A program made the position numbers and the translations under genes. Shown here one piece after another: positions 29,409 to 35,263 of a stretch of DNA of 35,263 nucleotides. Origin of the DNA: Pelagibacteraceae bacterium AG-422-B15 (GTDB lineage Bacteria > Pseudomonadota > Alphaproteobacteria > Pelagibacterales > AG-422-B15); contig CAJJBM010000005.1 of NCBI GenBank assembly GCA_905182445.1, positions 1 through 35,263 on the forward strand. The letters are read 5' to 3'. The notes under the pieces were generated by a model. It worked only from the letters and a program-made list of their open reading frames with translations, did not search any database and was not told where the DNA came from. Position 1 is the stretch's first letter. The number at the start of each line of letters is the position of its first letter.

Positions 29409-30122
29409 TTAAGCTATTTTAAATGAATTGTTACGAGTAATGGGAATTAAATCCTTTGCAGGACCTTCTTGAGCGACTAAACCATCATCGATAATCAAAA
29501 CATGATCTGACATTGAAATTGCATCTTCAAAATCATGGGAGACAATAATTGCGGTAGTTCCATTATCTTTAAAAATTTTTTTTGTTTCATCTCTTAATTC
29601 AGATTTCAAAGCATGATCTAAAGCGCCAAATGGCTCGTCCATTAATAAAATTTTTGGATTAGGTGCCATAGCTCTAGCCATTGCAACTCGTTGTTGTTCG
29701 CCACTTGAAATTTCGTGAGGATAATTATTTGCATAAACATCTACTTTAAAAAGCTTTAGTAAATTTAAGGCAGTTTTATATTTTTCATCTCTTCGACCTT
29801 TTAAACCAAATTCAACATTCTTTATTATAGTTAAATGAGGGAATAAAGCCCTTTCTTGAACTACTAATCCTATATCTCTTTTTTCTGTTGGCACAAAATT
29901 TTTGCTATCAGAAACAATAGTATCACTGATGTTTACTGTTCCACCTGATTGATTTTCTAAGCCAGCAATAATTCTTAGTAGAGTTGTTTTACCACATCCT
30001 GAGGGTCCTAAAATAGAAACTATTTCGCCTCTTGATACATTCAAATTGATACCCTTAAGAACTTCCATATCAGTATTAAATGAATGTCTTAGATTTTTTA
30101 TCTCAAGAATAATTTCGGTCAT
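29409..30122 (-). CDS. fbpC: Ferric-iron ABC transporter ATP-binding protein, short form
   Basis: The 237-residue cytoplasmic ATPase has Walker A GPSGCGKTT (39-47), Q-loop VVQERALFPHLT, Walker B ILLMDEPFGALD and the switch His in IIVSHDF. Two details are unusual: the signature motif reads ISSGEQQR instead of LSGGQQQR, and the C-terminal regulatory (TOBE/OB-like) region of FbpC-type subunits (about 350 residues) is absent, leaving the bare ATPase domain. It sits downstream of the FbpB-type permease gene and has two Fur boxes 54-90 bases upstream of its ATG, so it can be transcribed from its own iron-regulated promoter. Iron is inferred from the Fur boxes and FbpA neighbour. Confidence 0.9.
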   Translation of the reverse strand: MTEIILEIKNLRHSFNTDMEVLKGINLNVSRGEIVSILGPSGCGKTTLLRIIAGLENQSGGTVNISDTIVSDSKNFVPTEKRDIGLVVQERALFPHLTIIKNVEFGLKGRRDEKYKTALNLLKLFKVDVYANNYPHEISSGEQQRVAMARAMAPNPKILLMDEPFGALDHALKSELRDETKKIFKDNGTTAIIVSHDFEDAISMSDHVLIIDDGLVAQEGPAKDLIPITRNNSFKIA

Positions 30123-30175
30123 ATGGGTTTATTAATGAATAACTATTTTTTTAATAAACAAACATATACATTAAA

Positions 30176-30190
30176 TGATAATGATTATCA
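30176..30190. promoter_or_regulatory. Fur box 1 upstream of fbpC
   Basis: TGATAATGATTATCA is a perfect 7-1-7 inverted repeat, equal to the core of the Fur consensus. Its last three bases are the fbpB stop codon (TGA on the minus strand). It lies 54 bases upstream of the fbpC ATG, where a Fur-Fe dimer would block a promoter. Confidence 0.88.
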
Positions 30191-31837
30191 ATAGCTTTGA
30201 TAATGATTATCATTATTTCTATAACCTGGCCTAGATTTGACTATTAACCTAGATAAAATGATGATTGGTAATAGTCCTACTCCTACTATTGCAATTGATG
30301 GGGCTGCAGCATCAAACATTCTTTCTTCAGCTGCATAAATATAGGTTGATATTGCTAGAGTATCATAGTTGAAAGGTCTTAATATCAAGGATGCAGGCAA
30401 TTCCTTTATAACTTCAGATACAACAAGTATCATGCTGGTCAAGAAACTAGTTGTTAGTAATGGAAGATGTATTTGGGTTAATAACTTCCACCCTGATGTA
30501 TTTAGTGTCTTGGCTACATCATCTAATCTATTGTTGATTCTCAAAAAACCAGACTCGATTGTTGAATTTGCTAATGCAAAGGACTTAATTACAAATGCCA
30601 AAATTAATCCAACCAAACTTCCCGTTAGAACAAATTCGAGGTATTCCCTAAATAGAAGGTTATCCATGAATACAAGCAATTGAGAAACGCCTAAAGCTAA
30701 AATTAAACCTGGCACAGCATAACCGACAGTTAAAAAAGAACTTAATATATTTAGAATTTTATTTTTTCTATATCTAATAGAAAAATTAATTATAATAGCA
30801 AGTACCGCACATATTATTGCTGTTAAAATAGCTAAGTAAAATGTATTCCATGCAGTAGTAATAAATTTTTCATTAAAAAAATCTAGCTTATAATTTAGAG
30901 CCCAATAGGCAAGTTGGATGTTTGGAAGTACAAATCCAATAAAAACTGGAATAGTACAAAATAATGATGCAAAAATATTTTTGCTACCTTTTAGTTTTTC
31001 AGCAGCAATAGGACTAAATACATTTGAACCAGACGAATATCTATTTTTTCTTCTCGAGTATTTTTCTAGAATTAAAAATGTAATCACAACTATAAGTAAA
31101 AGAGCTGCTAATTGTTTCGCTGTATGAAAATCATATAATCCAAACCATGCACTAAAAATACCAGTTGTAAATGTGTTTACAGAAAAGTGTTCAACAGCTC
31201 CAAAGTCAGATATTGTTTCCATAAGCACCAACATAAGTCCCGCAATTATTGCTGGCCTAATTGATGGAATGCCTAACTTATAAAAAACTTGGAATTTACT
31301 AAATCCTAATGTCCTTCCTACTTCTAATATAGATCGTGATTGATTAATAAATGCCATTCGTGAAACTAAATATACATACGGATACAAAGTAAATGAAAAG
31401 ACAATAGCGGCACCGTAGACATTTCTAAGTTTTGGAAAGAAAATAAATTCATGTGGCAATGAAAAAATATCTCTAATTAAATTATTAGCAGTTCCGTAGC
31501 TATCAAATAATCCTGTAAATGTGTAAGCTAGTATATATGGTGGAACTGCAAATGGTAAAAGTAAAGCCCACTCTAAAATATTTTTTCCTGTAAAATTATA
31601 AGTAGTAACTAGCCATGCGCTTCCAACGCCTATTATAAGCGTGCCAATACTAGTGCCAATAATAATGAATATTGTATTATATATATAATTCGAGAGAGTA
31701 TAATTATATATATGTGTCCAATTATCTGAATAGTCTCCAAATAGACTGCTAATTATCCAAATAACAGGCACGACAAACAATGCAAAAAGAATAGTCGGTA
31801 AAATGATCCAGGGATCTAAAAGATTTTTATAAAACAT
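30188..31837 (-). CDS. fbpB: Ferric-iron ABC transporter permease, fused two-domain type
   Basis: The 549-residue inner-membrane permease consists of two fused BPD_transp_1 halves with about twelve membrane segments (roughly 12-35, 55-78, 90-115, 140-160, 190-215, 235-255 and a similar second set from 285). Each half has the coupling (EAA-like) segment: EVGRTLGFSKFQVFYKLGIPSIRPAI near 175-200 and DVAKTLNTSGWKLLTQIHLPLLTTS near 440-465. This is the FbpB/SfuB architecture for ferric iron delivered by FbpA. The last ten codons and stop are made of Fur-box DNA. A 170-bp structured spacer separates it from fbpA upstream. Confidence 0.93.
   Translation of the reverse strand: MFYKNLLDPWIILPTILFALFVVPVIWIISSLFGDYSDNWTHIYNYTLSNYIYNTIFIIIGTSIGTLIIGVGSAWLVTTYNFTGKNILEWALLLPFAVPPYILAYTFTGLFDSYGTANNLIRDIFSLPHEFIFFPKLRNVYGAAIVFSFTLYPYVYLVSRMAFINQSRSILEVGRTLGFSKFQVFYKLGIPSIRPAIIAGLMLVLMETISDFGAVEHFSVNTFTTGIFSAWFGLYDFHTAKQLAALLLIVVITFLILEKYSRRKNRYSSGSNVFSPIAAEKLKGSKNIFASLFCTIPVFIGFVLPNIQLAYWALNYKLDFFNEKFITTAWNTFYLAILTAIICAVLAIIINFSIRYRKNKILNILSSFLTVGYAVPGLILALGVSQLLVFMDNLLFREYLEFVLTGSLVGLILAFVIKSFALANSTIESGFLRINNRLDDVAKTLNTSGWKLLTQIHLPLLTTSFLTSMILVVSEVIKELPASLILRPFNYDTLAISTYIYAAEERMFDAAAPSIAIVGVGLLPIIILSRLIVKSRPGYRNNDNHYQSY
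30198..30212. promoter_or_regulatory. Fur box 2, inside the last codons of fbpB
   Basis: A second exact copy of TGATAATGATTATCA starts 22 bp after the first, about two helical turns, so two Fur dimers could bind the same DNA face. It encodes part of the FbpB C-terminus (the DNHYQ residues). Confidence 0.87.
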
Positions 31838-31890
31838 GGCTGCTTAGTTATAAATATAAAATTAGGATACAGTATATTAAATATAAACTA

Positions 31891-31958
31891 AACAGCCGTC
31901 TTAACTGTTATTCAACTAATCTAAAGACGGATACTAAAGACGGTATTAGTTGAATAAC
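31891..31958 (-). promoter_or_regulatory. Structured repeat element between fbpA and fbpB
   Basis: The 14-bp arms GTTATTCAACTAAT (31907-31920) and ATTAGTTGAATAAC (31945-31958) are perfect inverted repeats. The 24-base loop is two near-tandem copies of CTAAAGACGG (31921-31930 and 31934-31943). Next to it, AACAG/CTGTT (31891-31895 and 31905-31909) forms a small hairpin whose loop has CCGTCTT (31896-31902), complementary to the AAGACGG in both loop copies. In the minus-strand mRNA this allows a pseudoknot or kissing-loop with a choice of two partners. It lies 58-125 bases ahead of the fbpB ATG. Function is not known; attenuation or differential stability of fbpA versus fbpB mRNA is the simplest guess. 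Confidence 0.6.
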
Positions 31959-31969
31959 CAAGGCTTAGT

Positions 31970-32003
31970 AACTTTTTGAGGGGAAAAATAAATCCTCAAA
32001 GTT
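31970..32003 (-). terminator. Hairpin just after fbpA
   Basis: In the minus-strand transcript AACTTTGAGG pairs with CCTCAAAAAGTT (two-base bulge) around a loop, 4 bases after the fbpA stop. There is no run of U after it, so it is more likely a partial terminator or a 3' stabiliser that raises fbpA mRNA relative to fbpB. Confidence 0.5.
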
Positions 32004-32007
32004 ATTA

Positions 32008-33033
32008 TTACCAGCCCGCTCTCTCCATCAGCTTAACAGCATCAGGATTGAATTCTCCATAACTGCTCACAGGTGTCTGATCTTGTTTAAAATCAGTACC
32101 AAATTGAGCAATTAGCGGATGAGCATTCACACCATCACGTATTGGATATTCAAATGAGTTTTTTACAATATGATTTTGTGCCTCTTCAGAAAGTAGGAAG
32201 TCAATCAATTTAACAGCATTATGTGTATTTGGTCCTTTTAATAAGCCAATACCACTTACGTTAATATGTGTTCCTCTTCCATTTTGACTAGGAAAGAAAG
32301 GTACTACTTTATTAGCAGCTGCTTGTTGCTCTGTACCTTTTTTACCAGATAACATTAAAGCAATATAGTAGCTGTTAGCTACCGCTATATCAGCTTCACC
32401 ATTTGCTACGGCCATAATCTGAGCTCTATCATTGCCCTCTGGTTTTCTGGCCATGTTAGCTACCAGTTCATTTGCCCATGTTTCCGTTGCATCAACACCA
32501 TGATTAGCTACAAGTGATGCTACAAGTGATTGATTGTACATGTTACTTGACTTTCTAATTACAACTCGACCATTCCATTCAGGATTAGCCAAATCTTCAT
32601 ACGTCAAACCATCTAGTTCGGCCTCAGTAACAGTTCTTGGATTGTAATACATAATACGTGCACGTTTTGCTAAAGCAACCCACTCATTGTTTGGACCACG
32701 TAAGTTTTTTGGCACAACACTATCAACTGTGCTGCTAGTAATTTTTTGGAACAAGCCTTCTTTTTGAGCTTTCCACAAATTTCCAGCATCTACTGTTACA
32801 AATAAATCAGCAGGAGAGCTATTGCCTTCAGTAATAATTTGTTGCATTAATGCTTTACCTTTTCCAGATACGACATTTACTTTAATTCCAGTTTCAGCAG
32901 TAAATTTTGAATAAAGTTTTTCATCGGAGTCATAATGTCTTCCGCTGTAAAGATTAACTTCATTTGCAAATGAGCTAGCTGAAAAAATAAGCACAGCCAT
33001 GCTAACTTGTAAAATTCTAGTAATTAAATTCAT
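32008..33033 (-). CDS. fbpA: Periplasmic ferric-iron-binding protein (FbpA/FutA type)
   Basis: The start at 33033 gives 341 residues with a clean signal peptide (MNLITRILQVSMAVLIFSASSFA, cut before NEV) and a good SD, AGAAAGAAG at 33040-33048. A longer frame from 33108 would run through the Fur box and promoter and is rejected. The mature protein has the FutA/FbpA features EVNLYSGRHYDSDEKLY, FVTVDAGNLWKAQKEGLFQ, the paired tyrosines Tyr222-Tyr223 in ANSYYIALM that bind ferric iron, and INVSGIGLLKGP. It captures Fe(III) in the periplasm for FbpB-FbpC. A Fur-controlled promoter precedes it and a hairpin follows it. Confidence 0.95.
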   Translation of the reverse strand: MNLITRILQVSMAVLIFSASSFANEVNLYSGRHYDSDEKLYSKFTAETGIKVNVVSGKGKALMQQIITEGNSSPADLFVTVDAGNLWKAQKEGLFQKITSSTVDSVVPKNLRGPNNEWVALAKRARIMYYNPRTVTEAELDGLTYEDLANPEWNGRVVIRKSSNMYNQSLVASLVANHGVDATETWANELVANMARKPEGNDRAQIMAVANGEADIAVANSYYIALMLSGKKGTEQQAAANKVVPFFPSQNGRGTHINVSGIGLLKGPNTHNAVKLIDFLLSEEAQNHIVKNSFEYPIRDGVNAHPLIAQFGTDFKQDQTPVSSYGEFNPDAVKLMERAGW

Positions 33034-33072
33034 TTTTATCTTCTTTCTATTAATTATTAATATAGTAAAAAG

Positions 33073-33102
33073 AATATATACAAGATTGATAATGATTATC
33101 AA
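33073..33102 (-). promoter_or_regulatory. Fur-overlapped promoter of fbpA
   Basis: On the minus strand TTGATA (33102-33097) and TATATT (33078-33073) are 18 bp apart, a plausible -35/-10 pair. A perfect Fur palindrome TGATAATGATTATCA (33087-33101) overlaps the -35 and spacer, so iron-loaded Fur should block the polymerase. The ATG follows about 40 bases after the -10. Confidence 0.72.
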
Positions 33103-33190
33103 TATCAATTAATAAAAATTAAAGTATTGATAAAATTGAGAAAATTTAATCTAATTTAGAACTATTTTAAACAATGGTGAGATTATTAGT

Positions 33191-33210
33191 AATAATGATA
33201 ATCAATATCA
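33191..33210. promoter_or_regulatory. Upstream Fur-box-like site
   Basis: TGATAATCAATATCA (33196-33210) is a 7-1-7 palindrome with one mismatch, and 33191-33209 matches 17 of 19 bases of the classical GATAATGATAATCATTATC. It lies about 95 bp upstream of the perfect fbpA site and 15 bp downstream of the di-heme oxidoreductase stop, so it may be an auxiliary operator for fbpA. Confidence 0.65.
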
Positions 33211-33225
33211 AGACTCAAAAATTTA

Positions 33226-34692
33226 TTACAAGGAGTTAATAAATCTTATTAATTGATCAACTTCACTTAGGGATAGTTTTAAAATTTTATTTTTTGAATT
33301 CTCTGCTTCTCCCCCATGCCATAAAATTGCCTCTAAAATATTTTGAGCTCTACCATCATGTAAGAAATTTGTATGTCCATTAACTACATTTGTTAATCCA
33401 ATTCCCCATAATGGAGGAGTTCTCCATTCACTACCTGTGGCATTAAATTCATTTAAGTTATCAGCAAGATCTTTCCCCATATCATGTAACAAGAAATCTG
33501 AGTAAGGCCATATTACTTGTTCAGACAAAGAAGGATTTTCTATATCTCTAGAAGTGGTAAATTTTTGCACATGGCAAGAATTACATCCTGACTCAAAAAA
33601 TATTTTTTTTCCTTTTAAAACTTCTTTATTATTTACATCCCTTCTTCCAGGTGGAGATAAATGTTTTTGATAAAAAATCATTAAATCAATCTGTTCATTT
33701 GAAACCTCAACATTATCATAATCAGATGAATTGCCTGTGGCGATAGACTGACAATCAATTTGAATTTTTGAACAGTTATTTGATTGTGAAGAAAATGTAC
33801 TTGATAGACCCATATCATGGTAAAGCGCATCGGTTGTTTGTTGAAGTATAGATGGTTGCGAAGCTTTCCAACCAAATCTACCTAATACAAGCTCGTCTGT
33901 AATTTCATTTCTAACTCTATTAGCTTTGCCTGATACTCCATCTTTATCTTCATCGTTAGGATCTATATTCATCAAGATATCTCTATCGCTTATTCCTTCA
34001 ATTAACCCAAGCCCTGTAATTGGTTGAGCAATTCTTGCAGAAATTTGAATGTCCGGATGTAATTTTCCATATTTTAAATTAGAAATAGAAAAATTTGGCT
34101 TTCTAAGGTTTACAACTTTACCATTATCAAATGCTATTGGAAAATAATCATATTCAATCATTACCTTACCTTCAGGCATTACTCCTTCAGTTGCAAAATC
34201 ACTTAGCTGCGAACCATAGTTAGGATCTGGAAAAGACTTTATTTGAAGTGTTTCAAGTTGTTTTTTTTGGAATTCATTTTGTGGAGGTATAGCTAAAGCA
34301 ATTACTAAAGATATCGCATCATCCCCAGGCCAACTTAAGCTTGGTGGGTGTCCTCTACCATCATTTATATGACAGCTTTGACAAGAGTCGGCGTTAAAAA
34401 ATGGGCCCAATCCATCTTTTGCTTTATATAAAGTACTCGGCGGAAGCCAAACTCTTCTAAACATAGAATTTCCAACAAAAAAATTTATTCTGTTTTCTGT
34501 TCTTATGTTTTTTAACGGTAGTGAGTAAGCATTTTTATTTTTAACAAATACTGTTCCAGTGCCTCCCGTGAAAGCTTCTCCTATTTCTGAAACATCAAAA
34601 TTATTGTCAGCAATAGAGTACTTTTGAATACATATTGCTATAAATAAATTTATTGTAATTATAGTTAAGAGATTAAAACGTCTAATTGTCAT
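33226..34692 (-). CDS. Exported di-heme oxidoreductase (DUF1111/DHOR, MauG-like family)
   Basis: The 488-residue protein begins with a signal peptide (about residues 1-28, ending near SIA) and should be periplasmic. It has two c-type heme motifs, CQSCH (104-108) and CNSCH (370-374), plus family segments SMFRRVWLPPSTLYKAKDGLGPFFN, LGRFGWKASQPS, LHDMGKDLADN, EWRTPPLWGIGL and FLHDGRAQNILEAILWHGGEA. This matches the di-heme oxidoreductase/'thiol oxidoreductase' family related to MauG and cytochrome c peroxidases; members often sit beside iron-uptake proteins such as imelysin. Its start overlaps the end of scpB by 11 bases, and a Fur-like box and fbpA follow. A role in periplasmic iron redox chemistry is inference. 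Confidence 0.88.
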   Translation of the reverse strand: MTIRRFNLLTIITINLFIAICIQKYSIADNNFDVSEIGEAFTGGTGTVFVKNKNAYSLPLKNIRTENRINFFVGNSMFRRVWLPPSTLYKAKDGLGPFFNADSCQSCHINDGRGHPPSLSWPGDDAISLVIALAIPPQNEFQKKQLETLQIKSFPDPNYGSQLSDFATEGVMPEGKVMIEYDYFPIAFDNGKVVNLRKPNFSISNLKYGKLHPDIQISARIAQPITGLGLIEGISDRDILMNIDPNDEDKDGVSGKANRVRNEITDELVLGRFGWKASQPSILQQTTDALYHDMGLSSTFSSQSNNCSKIQIDCQSIATGNSSDYDNVEVSNEQIDLMIFYQKHLSPPGRRDVNNKEVLKGKKIFFESGCNSCHVQKFTTSRDIENPSLSEQVIWPYSDFLLHDMGKDLADNLNEFNATGSEWRTPPLWGIGLTNVVNGHTNFLHDGRAQNILEAILWHGGEAENSKNKILKLSLSEVDQLIRFINSL

Positions 34693-35263
34693 CTATATTG
34701 CTAGCAATCATATCCTCAAGATTATCATCTTCTGCTAGTGGGTCAATTTGCGTATCGTCAATTTCTTCGGGGGTATTAATATCAAGGTTTGAAGGTAGGC
34801 GACTTTCCAGTAGACCTGCTGATTTTAGTTCTTCTAGCCCTGGAAGATCTGTTATATTTTCAATACCAAAATAAACTAGAAATTTTTCAGTAGTGCCATA
34901 AATAATTGGACTCCCTGGAGTTTTTTTTCTACCAATAGGTTTGACCCATTCTAACTCTAGTAAAACATCTAGTGTTCCAGGACTAAAATTAACACCTCTT
35001 ATATCTTCAACTTCTGCACGCGTTACTGGCTGATGGTAGGCAATTATTGCTAATGTTTCAGTAGCTGCTTTAGATAATTTTCTTTGAACAATTTTTTCTT
35101 TTTGCATCATACTTGCAAGATCCGGTGCAGTTTTAAAACTCCATTTATTTACAGTCTTAACTAAATTAACTCCACGACTATCATATTGAGCCTTTAATAA
35201 ATTAATTAATTTTTCTAAATTTGCTTCCTTGGGCAGTCTTGCTTTTATACTTTCAGCATCCAA
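34682..35263 (-). CDS. scpB: Segregation and condensation protein B (partial, 5' end outside window)
   Basis: The 194 visible codons encode two winged-helix domains of ScpB, the accessory protein that works with ScpA and SMC in chromosome condensation. Motifs: RGVNLVKTVNKWSFKTAPDLA, LSKAATETLAIIAYHQPVTRAEVEDIRGVN and YGTTEKFLVYFGIENITDLPGLEELKSAGLL, then an acidic tail. The first codon at the edge is TTG; the segment DAESIKARLP aligns to the interior of ScpB N-termini, so about 15-25 residues are expected upstream and TTG is probably an internal Leu. It should follow scpA and, in most relatives, precede tatA directly. Confidence 0.93.
   Translation of the reverse strand: MDAESIKARLPKEANLEKLINLLKAQYDSRGVNLVKTVNKWSFKTAPDLASMMQKEKIVQRKLSKAATETLAIIAYHQPVTRAEVEDIRGVNFSPGTLDVLLELEWVKPIGRKKTPGSPIIYGTTEKFLVYFGIENITDLPGLEELKSAGLLESRLPSNLDINTPEEIDDTQIDPLAEDDNLEDMIASNIDDN

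Noticed and set aside
33034-33108. Longer fbpA start at 33108
   Set aside because: The extra 25 residues would be translated from the Fur box and promoter; the start at 33033 has a good SD and begins a normal signal peptide.
35261-35263. TTG at the window edge as the start codon of scpB
   Set aside because: The following residues match the interior of the ScpB N-terminal domain, so the gene most likely continues beyond the window.

Overview
The window looks like a piece of the chromosome of an AT-rich (about one third G+C by eye), streamlined alphaproteobacterium, probably marine. Evidence: core blocks in the order usual for Alphaproteobacteria (glnB-glnA; queA-tgt / ppi-coaD-gyrA / ssb / uvrA; scpB ... 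tatABC-serS-surE ... yajC-secD-secF), very short or zero spacers, several convergent genes whose stop codons abut, and no transposases, phage genes, tRNAs, rRNAs or CRISPR arrays that I can see. I cannot assign a genus from sequence reading alone.

Layout. 1-1822 (minus): a secreted type-B carboxylesterase cut by the window edge, and a dehydratase-only NAD(P)H-hydrate repair enzyme. 2024-3802 (plus): PII protein GlnB and glutamine synthetase. 3878-11920: an acyl-CoA/aldehyde catabolism set (AtuD-like acyl-CoA dehydrogenase, AtuC-like carboxyltransferase, aldehyde dehydrogenase, two crotonase-fold proteins) interleaved with parE. 11921-14051 (minus): queuosine genes queA-tgt. 14255-15464 (minus): SPFH/stomatin protein and a shortened NfeD. 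15704-20072 (minus): coaD-ppi, gyrA, ssb. 20178-23024 (plus): uvrA. 23025-35263 (minus, 12 kb in one direction): scpB, a di-heme oxidoreductase, the ferric-iron ABC transporter fbpA-fbpB-fbpC, tatA-tatB-tatC, serS, surE, yajC, secD, secF.

The most interesting region is 29.4-34.7 kb. An iron module has been placed inside the scpB-tatA neighbourhood. It carries three perfect 7-1-7 Fur palindromes and a fourth near-perfect site. Two of the perfect sites sit at the end of fbpB, so that Fur-box DNA encodes the last residues and stop codon of the permease. Between fbpA and fbpB lies an unusual structured element: a 14-bp perfect inverted repeat whose loop holds two copies of a 10-mer, each complementary to a 7-nt sequence that is itself the loop of a neighbouring small hairpin.

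Several core enzymes have altered key residues: GlnB has His in place of the uridylylated Tyr51, Tgt has lost two of its four zinc ligands, NfeD lacks its OB domain, the NAD(P)HX repair protein lacks its epimerase half, and GyrA has Gln at the Ser83 position. I found no gene cluster that amounts to a wholly new multi-gene system. The candidates for undescribed biology are the fbpA-fbpB RNA/DNA element, the Fur-box arrangement, and a 10-bp hairpin that covers the ribosome binding site of the carboxyltransferase gene.
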